Below, in pieces: positions 53,241 through 61,882 of a stretch of DNA of 64,000 nucleotides; position 1 is the stretch's first letter; each line of letters starts with the position of its first letter. Source of the DNA: Anaerobacillus alkaliphilus (GTDB lineage Bacteria > Bacillota > Bacilli > Bacillales > Anaerobacillaceae). The stretch spans positions 434,001 to 498,000 of the forward strand of contig NZ_QOUX01000001.1 in the NCBI RefSeq assembly GCF_004116265.1, written 5' to 3'. Below the pieces are notes generated by a model. That model was not told the origin of the DNA. It saw only the letters and a program-made list of their open reading frames with translations, and ran no database searches. A program made the position numbers and the translations under genes.

Positions 53241-54092
53241 ATGAAACGGCTAATGAAGAAACGAATATGGTATTTAATAGTTACAATCATTTTAGTGAGT
53301 TATTTCATTTATTTTCAAAATAATTCAATCGTTATTTCAGACTATACAATTAAAAATGGTACGATCCCACCGAGTTTTGATGGTTATAAAATCGTGCAGT
53401 TATCAGATTTACATAGCAAATCATTTGGGCGAGATCAAAACAGGCTAGTTAAGAAGGTGGAGAAGATAGCCCCTGACTTAATTGTTTTTACGGGAGATTT
53501 AGTAGATTCTAAACGCTACGATGAGGTTAGTAGTCTTCTCCTAATGGAGGAATTGGTCCAGCTAGCTCCTGTGTATTTTGTGACAGGAAATCACGAATGG
53601 TGGTCAGGGAAAATTCATACGTTAGAAGGGAAATTAACGAATATTGGTGTTAGTGTACTGAGGAATATAGCTGAAGATCTCTACATTAATAGTGATATGA
53701 TTACCATCATAGGTATTGATGATCCTGCCAAACTGGGTGTGTCCCACTCAGAACTAGAAACCGCAGAGATAGACTTTACCTATGCGATTGAAGGTGTAGA
53801 TAAGGATCATCAATTTACGATGTTACTTGCCCATCGTCCTGAATTAGTATCGTTATATTCAAGTTACAGTGTTGATTTAGTTTTTTCAGGACATGCCCAT
53901 GGGGGACAGTTTAGAGTTCCTTTTATTGGGGGTCTAATAGCCCCAAACCAAGGATTATTTCCTAAGTATTCTTCAGGAAAACACCAGTTAGATGGGACGA
54001 CGATGATTGTCAATCGAGGACTTGGTAACAGCATTATTCCAATACGTTTATTTAACCGGCCAGAAGTAGTGGTTGTGACTTTAGATAATTAG
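53241..54092 (+). CDS. Membrane-anchored metallophosphoesterase, YkuE/YaeI-like
   Basis: 283 residues. One N-terminal span is followed by the calcineurin-like motifs: QLSDLH, GDLVDSK, GNHEWW and GHAHGGQFR. Related proteins (YkuE, YaeI) hydrolyse phosphate esters of lipids or UDP-lipids outside the membrane. ATG 53241 follows AGGTGAG. The extension from GTG 53232 is unlikely. Confidence 0.9.
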   Translation: MKRLMKKRIWYLIVTIILVSYFIYFQNNSIVISDYTIKNGTIPPSFDGYKIVQLSDLHSKSFGRDQNRLVKKVEKIAPDLIVFTGDLVDSKRYDEVSSLLLMEELVQLAPVYFVTGNHEWWSGKIHTLEGKLTNIGVSVLRNIAEDLYINSDMITIIGIDDPAKLGVSHSELETAEIDFTYAIEGVDKDHQFTMLLAHRPELVSLYSSYSVDLVFSGHAHGGQFRVPFIGGLIAPNQGLFPKYSSGKHQLDGTTMIVNRGLGNSIIPIRLFNRPEVVVVTLDN

Positions 54093-54122
54093 TGAAACAG
54101 GGAGATAAAGGGAAACGTAAAG

Positions 54123-54153
54123 CAGGGTCAATTCCACTATTGACCTTGTTTCT
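54123..54153 (+). terminator. Weak terminator
   Basis: CAGGGTCAA with TTGACCTTG (one G-U), short T-rich tail. Confidence 0.5.
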
Positions 54154-54276
54154 TGTGTAGAAAATAGTTCGAAAGTTTGTTTGATGAAATCGTCCAAAAG
54201 TATGAACAGAGAGTCATACTTTGTCGTGTTATAATAAACGAATAAATTTTTAGTTTACAGGAAGGTGCTTAACCAC

Positions 54277-56313
54277 ATGAAATTAAAACAGAATATGCGC
54301 CGTATCTTAGTTACATTCATCATTGCTTTTGCATTGATGTTCACTGTAGCAGCAATTTTCCTTACAAAGTTAATTGTAGAGGCTTACGAAGTTGACCTTA
54401 GTAAGTTAGAAGAGCCGTTGCCAAGGCCAACGGTCATTATAGATAAAAATGGAGAGGCGGCTTCTGAACTCTCGTCAGCTAGGTTTACTTCAGTGCCGTT
54501 GTCTAGAATACCTGACGAACTAATTCATGCGATTATTGCCGTAGAGGACCAGCGCTTTTTTGATCATTCAGGTGTAGATATTCGTGGGATTGCAAGATCT
54601 GCATGGAGAAACTTTCGAGCTGGGTCTGTTGTTCAAGGTGGAAGTACGATAACGCAACAGTTAGCGAAAAATTTGTTTTTTACATCAGATAGAACCTATA
54701 CTAGAAAGTTTAATGAAATCGTAACAGCGTATCGGATTGAGCGGAACTATAGTAAACAGGATATATTGGAACTTTACTTAAATCAAATCTATTTTGGTGA
54801 AGGGACATGGGGCATTCAAGATGCAGCAAAGACGTATTTCGGCAAAGATGTTCAGGAGATTTCAGTCGCTGAAGCAGCTCTTTTAGCAGCCTTACCAAAA
54901 GCGCCTACCCACTATTCTCCGTTTCAAAATGAACAAAAAGCAAAGGAACGACGAGATCTTGTTTTATATTTGCTGTATGAACAAAACTATATAGATAAAG
55001 AAGAATATGAAAAAGCCGTAAATTCAGGAATTGTACTTAGGGACTGGGAACTTGAGGGTTTAAGAGGGAAATACCCTAGTTATGTGGACTATGTCCTTGA
55101 AGAAGCCATACATAAGTATGGTTTCAGTGAAGAATATATTTTAACGGGTGGACTGCATATTTTTACGCAAATGGATCCTGTGGTTCAGAATGCGATAGAA
55201 GTTGCATATGTGGCAAATGAGCTGTTTCCAGAGAGTACAAGTGAGGAGCTTGTTCAAAGCGCATCTGTCGTTATTGATCCTTATACTGGGGGAGTGCGAG
55301 GACTGATTGGCTACCGTGGTCAACATGTGTACCGTGGCTTTAACCGTGCAACTCAGTTGAAACGGCAACCAGGTTCTGCAATTAAACCGTTAGCTGTATT
55401 TGCCCCGGCCTTGGAAAATGGCTATCGTCCATCAAGCATGCTCCTTGATGAGAGGAAGAACTTTAATGGATATTCTCCACGGAATTATAATGATCGCTAC
55501 CTTGGAAGAGTATCTATGTATGATGCATTAATTCATTCAATCAATGTTCCTGCAGTAGCGCTTTTAAATGATATGGGAGTGGGTGTAGGAGTGGATTTCC
55601 TCCAGCGATCAAGTATTCCATTAGTTCGTGATGATCGCAATTTAAGCTTAGCTCTTGGTGGGTTTACCGAAGGGGTATCACCGATGGACATGGCTCAAGC
55701 GTTTAGTATGTTCCCTAACCTTGGTTCAATGAAAAAAGCTCATGCAATAACGAGAATAACTTCTAGCACTGGAGAAATTTTGTTAGAAGTTGTTGAGGAA
55801 GAAGTTCAAGTCATGAGTCCAGAAAATGCTTATACAATGACGCAGATGCTAATGGGTGTTGTCGAAGAGGGGACTGGAAAAAATGCTACCCTAGGGCGAC
55901 CAACAGCAGGAAAGACGGGTACGACACAGTTACCGAATACCGGGAGTTTTGAAGGAGTTAGTGGAGTCAAAGATGCTTGGTTCGTTGGTTATTCCCCTGA
56001 GCTAGTGACAGCGGTTTGGGTAGGGTATGACAAGCTGGATACAAGCAACCTCATGCAGACAGCAGGAGGAAATCATCCTGCAAAGATATTCCAAGCCATT
56101 ATGACAACTTCTTTACAGAATACTATGGTTACGAATTTCCCGAAGCCTGAGAATTACCGTGAAGAAGTGAAACCAGGTAAACCTGCGAAGGAAGATAAAA
56201 ATCCTCCAAAAGGGAAAGAGAATAATCCAGGGCAAGGAAATACCAAAGACAACAACTCAGGCAAGGGAAATAAGAAGGAAAACAAAAAGGGCAAGGATAA
56301 AGGTAAGAACTGA
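54277..56313 (+). CDS. Class A penicillin-binding protein (PBP1A family)
   Basis: 678 residues. One membrane anchor is followed by a GT51 glycosyltransferase (AVEDQRFFDHSG, then GGSTITQQLAKNL) and a transpeptidase. The SxxK motif lies in QPGSAIKPL, the SxN in SINVP and the KTG triad in GKTGTT. It polymerises and cross-links peptidoglycan. The tail is Lys/Asn/Gly/Pro-rich and disordered, typical of Gram-positive class A PBPs. The length is close to B. subtilis PBP2c/PBP2d (pbpF/pbpG). ATG 54277 is preceded by AGGAAGG; the in-frame GTG 54265 abuts it. Confidence 0.93.
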   Translation: MKLKQNMRRILVTFIIAFALMFTVAAIFLTKLIVEAYEVDLSKLEEPLPRPTVIIDKNGEAASELSSARFTSVPLSRIPDELIHAIIAVEDQRFFDHSGVDIRGIARSAWRNFRAGSVVQGGSTITQQLAKNLFFTSDRTYTRKFNEIVTAYRIERNYSKQDILELYLNQIYFGEGTWGIQDAAKTYFGKDVQEISVAEAALLAALPKAPTHYSPFQNEQKAKERRDLVLYLLYEQNYIDKEEYEKAVNSGIVLRDWELEGLRGKYPSYVDYVLEEAIHKYGFSEEYILTGGLHIFTQMDPVVQNAIEVAYVANELFPESTSEELVQSASVVIDPYTGGVRGLIGYRGQHVYRGFNRATQLKRQPGSAIKPLAVFAPALENGYRPSSMLLDERKNFNGYSPRNYNDRYLGRVSMYDALIHSINVPAVALLNDMGVGVGVDFLQRSSIPLVRDDRNLSLALGGFTEGVSPMDMAQAFSMFPNLGSMKKAHAITRITSSTGEILLEVVEEEVQVMSPENAYTMTQMLMGVVEEGTGKNATLGRPTAGKTGTTQLPNTGSFEGVSGVKDAWFVGYSPELVTAVWVGYDKLDTSNLMQTAGGNHPAKIFQAIMTTSLQNTMVTNFPKPENYREEVKPGKPAKEDKNPPKGKENNPGQGNTKDNNSGKGNKKENKKGKDKGKN

Positions 56314-56322
56314 ATGTAAGAA

Positions 56323-56363
56323 GATGGACCTACTTTTTCAGCAAAGGTAGGTCCATCATTTGT
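56323..56363 (+). terminator. Terminator of the PBP gene
   Basis: GATGGACCTAC pairs with GTAGGTCCATC, 13-nt loop, loose T tail. Confidence 0.8.
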
Positions 56364-56452
56364 TTATTATCATAAAAGGTAGTTAGGACTATATTAACGG
56401 ACAGACAATAGAGCATATGTATCTTGAGAACACTAAAAAAGGAGGCGTTTTT

Positions 56453-56608
56453 ATGATACCAGCTTTGTTAATAAAGATTGCTCTTGTTATTATTGTTGTT
56501 CGTTCGGGTTATGTAGCCTTTAACCTTCTAGGAAGATATCGTAAAAGTCTATTAGACTTACTTTATCATGCATCCATTTGTATTTTAGCTTTATCGTTCC
56601 TAGTCTAA
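56453..56608 (+). CDS. Small two-span membrane protein
   Basis: 51 residues from ATG 56453, 7 nt after AAAGGAGG; the upstream extension has no signal. Two hydrophobic segments with the loop NLLGRYRKSLLD. It is unrecognised. Confidence 0.68.
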   Translation: MIPALLIKIALVIIVVRSGYVAFNLLGRYRKSLLDLLYHASICILALSFLV

Positions 56609-56677
56609 AAGAATGATTTTTTTAACACTCTAAGAGCTATCACATATACTAAAAAAAAGCTTTATGAGGTGCATATT

Positions 56678-56836
56678 ATGACTAATCAGCGAGCGATCAA
56701 GGTAGTTGAAGAGTTCATACAAAAGCGATTTAACAAGATCTTAGAGAATAATGAAACGGAAAACTTCGATAAACTACCGGGCTTAGTGGAAGCCTTAAAA
56801 ATTATTAAAGAAATGGAATTAGATTTAGATAAATAG
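56678..56836 (+). CDS. Small helical protein, 52 residues
   Basis: MTNQRAIKVVEEFIQKRFNK opens a helical, acidic protein that ends ELDLDK. GAGGTG precedes ATG by 7 nt. The length recalls Spo0E-like or small regulatory proteins, but the Spo0E motif is not present. Unknown function. Confidence 0.62.
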   Translation: MTNQRAIKVVEEFIQKRFNKILENNETENFDKLPGLVEALKIIKEMELDLDK

Positions 56837-56877
56837 CTTTATCTGGGGTGGGGGAACCTTTTTTAGTGATGTAGATC

Positions 56878-56912
56878 AAAACACATGTCATTATGCTGCA
56901 TGTGTTTTTTGT
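56878..56912 (+). terminator. Terminator
   Basis: A 10-bp stem AAAACACATG with CATGTGTTTT, T run after. Confidence 0.82.
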
Positions 56913-56921
56913 TTTGGCTAC

Positions 56922-57556
56922 CATAAATTGGCGCAGCAAGACGGATCTTGCTTACCTAATTCACCTAGTTAATGGTAAATAGGCGTAGCGAGACTCATCT
57001 CGCTTACCTGATTCACCTAGTTAATGGTAAATAGGCGTGGCAAGACTCATCTTGCTTACCTAATTCACCTAGTTAATGGTAAATAGGCGCAGCAAGACTC
57101 ATCTTGCTTACCTGATTCTCCTAGTTGTTGGTAAATAGGCGCAGCAAGACTGATCTCGCTTACCTGATTCTCCTAGTTGTTGGTAAATAGGCGTAGCGAG
57201 ACTCATCTTGTTTACCTGATTCTCCTAGTTAATGGTAAATAGGCGCAGCAAGACTGATCTTGCTTACCTAATTCTCCTAGTTAATGGTAAATAGGCGCAG
57301 CGAGAATCATCTTGCTTACCTGATTCTCCTAGTTGTTGGTAAATAGGCGCAGCAAGACTGATCTTGCTTACCTAATTCTCCTAGTTGTTGGTAAATAGGC
57401 GTAGCGAGACTCATCTTGTTTACCTGATTGTCCTAGTTAATGGTAAGTAGGCGCAGCGAGACTCATCTTGTTTACCTGATTCACCTATATAATGGTAAAA
57501 ACGGGTGACGAGACTCAACTTGCTTACCTGATTTTCCTAGTAGTTGGTAAAAGAAG
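56922..57556. repeat. Tandem array: twelve 52-bp units plus a partial one
   Basis: Unit starts are 52 bp apart exactly, from 56922 to 57494, with a partial copy at 57546. Each unit runs GGTAA, ATAGGCG(C/T), GC(A/G)AGA, a 4-nt loop, TCT(T/C)G(C/T), TTACC, then a spacer ending CCTAGTTAAT or CCTAGTTGTT. Two inverted repeats nest: GCAAGA/TCTTGC and, outside it, GGTAA/TTACC. 52 is not a multiple of 3 and no frame stays open, so it is non-coding. It lies between a plus-strand terminator and a minus-strand gene's terminator. No promoter or protein function is evident. Confidence 0.9.
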
Positions 57557-57589
57557 ATAAAGAATTTTAAACATGCAGAGTAAGAAAGA

Positions 57590-57617
57590 AAAAACACGGT
57601 GGATATACCGTGTTTTT
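57590..57617. terminator. Bidirectional terminator
   Basis: A 10-bp stem AAAAACACGG with CCGTGTTTTT, 8-nt loop; serves the minus-strand lipoprotein gene. Confidence 0.85.
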
Positions 57618-57623
57618 TTCCTA

Positions 57624-58331
57624 TTATTGTAACTCTCCGTGGATCATTGTCAAAAATAACTGACCATTTTTCTTATAGTAGCTATAGATTACAGTGTCTT
57701 CAGCTTCAAGTGACGAGATGAATTCGTTAGTAATGCCGGTTAGTCTGTAAGCTTTAGGATTTCCATTACTGTCTTTAATCTCTACGGAATTATTATCAAT
57801 TTGACCTACATAAGTGCCTTCTAAACTTGTTGCAACTTCTTCAAGAGTAAATTCAATTTCAGTTTTTACATCTTGTGCTTTGTCTGCCATTGACCAAATT
57901 TCTAGCGTGTAGGTTTCGGCTTGTAATGATGAAAGGATATCTACATCTACATTCATGGTGTATGTTTCACCTGGAGCTAATGTTTTTTCTACAATTTGTT
58001 GCATAAACATTTTATCCATAGAGTAAGTGTAGATGATGTTGCCTTGACTATCTTTAATGTGATATTCGTATTCTTGTGAGCTACTAAATGTCAATTCTAG
58101 GTCTTTATCTGTTTCGTTCTTTAACGTGAACGTATAGTAGCCGTCTGAAAATTGAATGTCAGTAGAAACGAGATCTTCACTTACAGTCTCTTTATCCGTA
58201 TTCTCACTAGGTGTCTCATAGCCTGTTTGATCACTGCCACCTACTTTTTTCTCTACTTCATTAGAACCACATGCTGTGGCTAGTAACGTTGCTAATGTAA
58301 GGGCCGATAGTAACTTCCAATGTTTTTTCAT
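57624..58331 (-). CDS. Lipoprotein with BsuPI-like domain
   Basis: 235 residues from ATG 58331, 7 nt after GGAGGCGG. The lipobox is LATAC. The mature part contains a BsuPI-type (intracellular proteinase inhibitor-like) domain: YTFTLKNETDKDLELTFSSS, then YEYHIKDSQGNIIYTYS and LAPGETYTMNVDV. This domain is common in Bacillus secreted lipoproteins; its target is not known. The longer frame to 58424 is not supported by a start signal. Confidence 0.85.
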   Translation of the reverse strand: MKKHWKLLSALTLATLLATACGSNEVEKKVGGSDQTGYETPSENTDKETVSEDLVSTDIQFSDGYYTFTLKNETDKDLELTFSSSQEYEYHIKDSQGNIIYTYSMDKMFMQQIVEKTLAPGETYTMNVDVDILSSLQAETYTLEIWSMADKAQDVKTEIEFTLEEVATSLEGTYVGQIDNNSVEIKDSNGNPKAYRLTGITNEFISSLEAEDTVIYSYYKKNGQLFLTMIHGELQ

Positions 58332-58486
58332 GTGAACCGCCTCCAAATACAGTTTTTCTTGCCTGTTCAAAATGTTAGTCGTCATAGAGTAGAAAAGGTT
58401 ACAGTGAGGATTATTGTTTAACAATTGCGAAATTTTGTGGCAATATAGTAGGGTAACTTTATTTTAATAAAAAAGGAGTAATTCTT

Positions 58487-59950
58487 ATGCAAAATCCTAG
58501 ATTAAAACAACTTCATGATGAATGGTTAGTAGAAGCGACAATAGATGAAATAAGAGAGAAATTAACAAATGGAGAGATTTCGTCAAAATATCTTGTACTT
58601 ATGTATCTTTATCGAATTGCGAACTTTGACCAGATTAACTCTGTCTTAGAGATTAATCCTGATGCGCTACACATTGCAGAAGCTCTTGATGTTGAACGAA
58701 AAGAAAAGGGTCCACGTAGTCCACTTCATGGGATTCCTATTCTTGTAAAAGATAATATTGATACAGCCGATAAAATGCATACAAGTGCAGGCTCTCTGGC
58801 ATTACAGGACTCGATTGCGTTGAAAGATTCGACAGTTGCAAAGCAACTAAGAGATGCTGGAGCGATTATTCTGGGAAAAACAAATATGACGGAATGGGCA
58901 AATTTTATGACGATTGGAATGCCTAGTGGTTATAGTTCAAGGGGTGGACAAGTCCTTAACCCTTATGGACCTGGGAAATTTGATGTAGGTGGATCAAGTG
59001 CTGGTTCGGGTGCTTCGATTGCTGCCAATTTAGCAGCAGCAGCGGTTGGCACAGAAACGTCTGGATCAATTTTAAGCCCTGCTAGTCAAAATTCTTTGGT
59101 CGGTATTAAACCTACGGTTGGATTAATCAGTAGGACTGGAATTATTCCGATTGCATTTAGCCAAGATACGGCAGGACCGATGGCTAGAACGGTTAAGGAT
59201 GCGGTTTACTTATTAAACGCCTTAGTTGGTAATGATGAGAGCGATCCTGTCACAAAAACCAATCCACTAGTCAACACAGACTTCTTGGAGTTTCTTGGGG
59301 AAACTGATTTACATGGAGTTCGTTTGGGGATTGCTCGCGAAACATACTTTGAGTATTTAACGGAAGAGAAGTTAGTTGTAATGAATGCTGCAATTGAAAA
59401 GTTAACGGAGCTGGGTGCAGAAGTTGTTGAGGTTACGATTCCTTCAACAAAAGAAAAATGGTCATACGATGTGTTAACGTATGAATTTAAAGTTGCACTT
59501 AATTCCTATTTAAATTCTCTTTCACCTTCAGCAAACATTCGTTCATTAGCAGATGTTATTAAGTTTAATAACGAAGATCCAGATCAAATGTTAAAATACG
59601 GGCAAACGTTGTTAGAAGAAGCGGAGGAGACATCGGGTACTTTAAGGGAAAAAGAGTATGTAAATGCAAGAGAACATGATATCTATAAGTCAACAGAACA
59701 GGGAATTGATGCAACTCTTGAGGAGCACAAGTTAGACGCAATTGTCTTCCCAAATAATTTTGGTGCAGGTATTCCAGCAAAAGCTGGTTATCCATCGATT
59801 ACGGTTCCGGCAGGATATACCGAAGAAGGGGAGCCAGTGGGGATTACGTTTACAGGTACTGCATTTAGCGAACCGAAGCTGATAGAAGTGGCTTATGCTT
59901 ATGAGCAAGGTACAAAAGCAAGAAAAGCACCTAAAATGAAAAATGAGTAA
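58487..59950 (+). CDS. Amidase signature family protein
   Basis: 487 residues. The amidase signature is clear: PILVKDNID with the catalytic Lys88, GGSSAGSG at 168-175 (cis-Ser) and TSGSILSPAS with nucleophile Ser194. The C-terminal domain ends with AGIPAKAGYPSITVPAGY. It hydrolyses an unidentified amide. It is not in a GatCAB operon, so it is not a tRNA amidotransferase subunit. AAAGGAG precedes ATG. Confidence 0.92.
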   Translation: MQNPRLKQLHDEWLVEATIDEIREKLTNGEISSKYLVLMYLYRIANFDQINSVLEINPDALHIAEALDVERKEKGPRSPLHGIPILVKDNIDTADKMHTSAGSLALQDSIALKDSTVAKQLRDAGAIILGKTNMTEWANFMTIGMPSGYSSRGGQVLNPYGPGKFDVGGSSAGSGASIAANLAAAAVGTETSGSILSPASQNSLVGIKPTVGLISRTGIIPIAFSQDTAGPMARTVKDAVYLLNALVGNDESDPVTKTNPLVNTDFLEFLGETDLHGVRLGIARETYFEYLTEEKLVVMNAAIEKLTELGAEVVEVTIPSTKEKWSYDVLTYEFKVALNSYLNSLSPSANIRSLADVIKFNNEDPDQMLKYGQTLLEEAEETSGTLREKEYVNAREHDIYKSTEQGIDATLEEHKLDAIVFPNNFGAGIPAKAGYPSITVPAGYTEEGEPVGITFTGTAFSEPKLIEVAYAYEQGTKARKAPKMKNE

Positions 59951-59989
59951 TTTTGATGACTTCATGTTATGATATAGAGTAGAATTTTT

Positions 59990-60014
59990 AGGGGCACATT
60001 TTGTGTCCTTTTTA
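59990..60014 (+). terminator. Terminator
   Basis: GGGCACA with TGTGTCC (one G-U), 3-nt loop, T6. Confidence 0.7.
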
Positions 60015-60036
60015 TTATTGTTTAAGGGGAAATAAC

Positions 60037-60636
60037 ATGGAGTGGGAAATATTAACGATTATTGGAACGATTGCGTTTGCACTAAGTGGTGTGATTGTTG
60101 CAATGGAAGAAGACTATGATTTAATGGGGGTTTATATATTAGGGCTAGTCACTGCCTTTGGTGGAGGAGCAATTCGGAACTTACTAATTGGTGTACCTGT
60201 CTCCGCATTATGGGATCAAGGACATCTTTTTACAGTAGCTATAGTTGTGATGACGGTTGCTTTTTTCTTTCCGAAATTATGGGTGGCTCAGTGGTTCAAA
60301 TGGGGATTAATTTTCGATGCGTTAGGCTTAGCTGCCTTTGCGATACAAGGTGCTCTTTATGCAACACAGATGGGCCATCCAATTAGTGCAGTAATTGTAG
60401 CAGCAGCGTTAACTGGTGCTGGTGGCGGTATGGTTCGTGACGTTCTAGCTGGAAGAAAACCACTGTTTTTGCGAAATGAAATCTATATTGCTTGGGCGAT
60501 GTTAGCAGGACTAGCGATTGGAGTAGAAGCAGTTTCAGGTCCTATTAGTATCTGGATATTATTTGTTAGTATCGTAGTACTTAGAATGCTATCAGTCTAC
60601 TTAAAGTGGCAGTTACCACATCGGAGGTTAAATTAG
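60037..60636 (+). CDS. UPF0126/YvgT-type membrane protein
   Basis: 199 residues from ATG 60037 (AAGGGG upstream). There are two UPF0126 repeats, each with a glycine-rich GGG(A/M)xR pattern: AFGGGAIRNLLIG and GAGGGMVRDVLAG. It has about 6-7 membrane helices. The family is related to TRIC-type cation channels by fold. B. subtilis YvgT is the closest name I recognise. Function is not known. Confidence 0.87.
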   Translation: MEWEILTIIGTIAFALSGVIVAMEEDYDLMGVYILGLVTAFGGGAIRNLLIGVPVSALWDQGHLFTVAIVVMTVAFFFPKLWVAQWFKWGLIFDALGLAAFAIQGALYATQMGHPISAVIVAAALTGAGGGMVRDVLAGRKPLFLRNEIYIAWAMLAGLAIGVEAVSGPISIWILFVSIVVLRMLSVYLKWQLPHRRLN

Positions 60637-60707
60637 AGTTTTCGTTCTTAGGCTTTTATGTTAGACTTTTTGTGTCAGAATTTAACATAAATGAATGAGG
60701 GATTATC

Positions 60708-61193
60708 ATGATCATGCTGAAAGAAGTAACAAAAGAAAATTGGTTTGACGTCATCTTACTTAGAAGTGGCGAGGACCAAGAAAATCGTATCTTTGAAAGA
60801 GATATTGCATCAAACTGTTTGTCGTTAGCCCAAGCAAGCATTGAGAAGCAGTGGATCACAAGAGCCGTTTACGTAGATGAGAAGTTAGTTGGTTTTGCTA
60901 TGTATGGCTTTTCAGATGAATTAAAAGAATATGAGGTTTGTAGATTTATGATTGACTATAACTTTCAGGGGAATGGCTATGGAAAAGAAGGACTTAAGTT
61001 AGTCATGGAAGACATGATTAATCGCTTTCAATGTGAGAGGATTGTCTTAACGTTCCACCCTGAAAATGAAAAAGCAAAGAACTTGTATGAGAAAATAGGA
61101 TTTACGGATACTGGTTCTACTGTAAGTCACTTTGTTGATGAATTAGTGTACTCATTTGAGACAAAAAAATGGACGGGATTAACAGAAGGCTAA
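60708..61193 (+). CDS. GNAT acetyltransferase, diamine/spermine type
   Basis: 161 residues. RFMIDYNFQGNGYGKEGLKLV is the acetyl-CoA loop, and HPENEKAKNLYEKIGFTDTG is the end, as in SpeG/BltD-like polyamine acetyltransferases. GAGGG is 6 nt before ATG 60708. The polyamine assignment is inferred from resemblance only. Confidence 0.83.
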   Translation: MIMLKEVTKENWFDVILLRSGEDQENRIFERDIASNCLSLAQASIEKQWITRAVYVDEKLVGFAMYGFSDELKEYEVCRFMIDYNFQGNGYGKEGLKLVMEDMINRFQCERIVLTFHPENEKAKNLYEKIGFTDTGSTVSHFVDELVYSFETKKWTGLTEG

Positions 61194-61203
61194 GTTAGTA
61201 CAT

Positions 61204-61228
61204 GGGGATGACGTCGTCCCCTTTTTTT
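61204..61228 (+). terminator. Terminator
   Basis: GGGGATGACGTCGTCCCC folds on itself, followed by T7. Confidence 0.75.
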
Positions 61229-61251
61229 GAGGTTAAGGGATGTAATTAGGG

Positions 61252-61295
61252 GCTATTAGCGCCTGTATTTTCCGGTGATTACAATCACTAATAGC
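61252..61295. repeat. Intergenic nested inverted repeat
   Basis: GCTATTAG (61252-61259) and CTAATAGC (61288-61295) are perfect 8-bp arms. Inside, CGCC can pair with GGTG (one G-U), or GTGATT with AATCAC. No T tract. It resembles a REP-like element. Confidence 0.5.
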
Positions 61296-61310
61296 AGAGA
61301 ATTCTAAAAT

Positions 61311-61339
61311 AAAAAAGACGTCCCTAAGGACGTCTTTTT
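61311..61339. terminator. Strong hairpin terminator without an adjacent gene end
   Basis: AAAAAGACGTCC with GGACGTCTTTTT, loop CTAA. It lies 118 bp after the GNAT stop, after another terminator, and could serve an unseen transcript on either strand. Confidence 0.78.
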
Positions 61340-61350
61340 GCGTATTGCGG

Positions 61351-61401
61351 CGAGAGAACAGCACTCCACATTTGTGCCTGCCATAAAGGCGCGTTATCTC
61401 G
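61351..61401. other. Possible three-way-junction structured element
   Basis: CGAGAGAAC (61351-61359) pairs with GTTATCTCG (61393-61401) except one position. Inside are GCAC/GTGC (61361-61364 with 61374-61377) and GCC/GGC (61380-61382 with 61388-61390). It is GC-richer than its surroundings. No RNA family was recognised. Confidence 0.4.
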
Positions 61402-61462
61402 ACTTATGCAAATCAGCTCATCGCTTAATTAATATACCATGGATTGAATTATAAGACAATGG

Positions 61463-61762
61463 TTATTTTTGGTGCCTGATTTCATATATGGTACTTAAAG
61501 CAATTATATAGATCAAATATAAGCCTAGGTAAGCCCCAGTAATTAAAAAAACTGGATTTAGAAAGACACCGTGAATGTTTGTCATGAACACTGTTTCATC
61601 GATAAGTATCTCGTGAATTGATGTTGAGGATATATTGCCGAATATTAGTGCTGATAGTAGTGCTAAAATATGAAAAAGTAGTCTAAATAAAGGCCACTTA
61701 AGCTGTAGTAAAATCATTACTAATGGTACTAAAATACTTCCTATGATTAAAAGTAGCTTCAT
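61463..61762 (-). CDS. Small membrane protein, three spans
   Basis: 99 residues. Three hydrophobic segments (LLLIIGSILVPLVMILL, LLFHILALLSALIF, LITGAYLGLYLIYIIAL) with a short charged tail. GAGGTGAG precedes ATG. The function is unknown. Confidence 0.7.
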   Translation of the reverse strand: MKLLLIIGSILVPLVMILLQLKWPLFRLLFHILALLSALIFGNISSTSIHEILIDETVFMTNIHGVFLNPVFLITGAYLGLYLIYIIALSTIYEIRHQK

Positions 61763-61851
61763 GCTCTCACCTCAATACCATTATTTACAATCGATATAAG
61801 GATTAAACATGACGGAAAGTATACTGTTTAGGATAGAAAATAGAAAAAACA

Positions 61852-61877
61852 AAGGAGCTTCCATTTAGAAGCTCCTT
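61852..61877 (-). terminator. Terminator of the FAD oxidoreductase gene
   Basis: A 10-bp stem AAGGAGCTTC with GAAGCTCCTT, T-rich tail on the minus strand. Confidence 0.82.
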
Positions 61878-61882
61878 ACAAA

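Noticed and set aside
56922-57556. CRISPR array
   Set aside because: The 52-bp units are contiguous repeats with no unique spacers.
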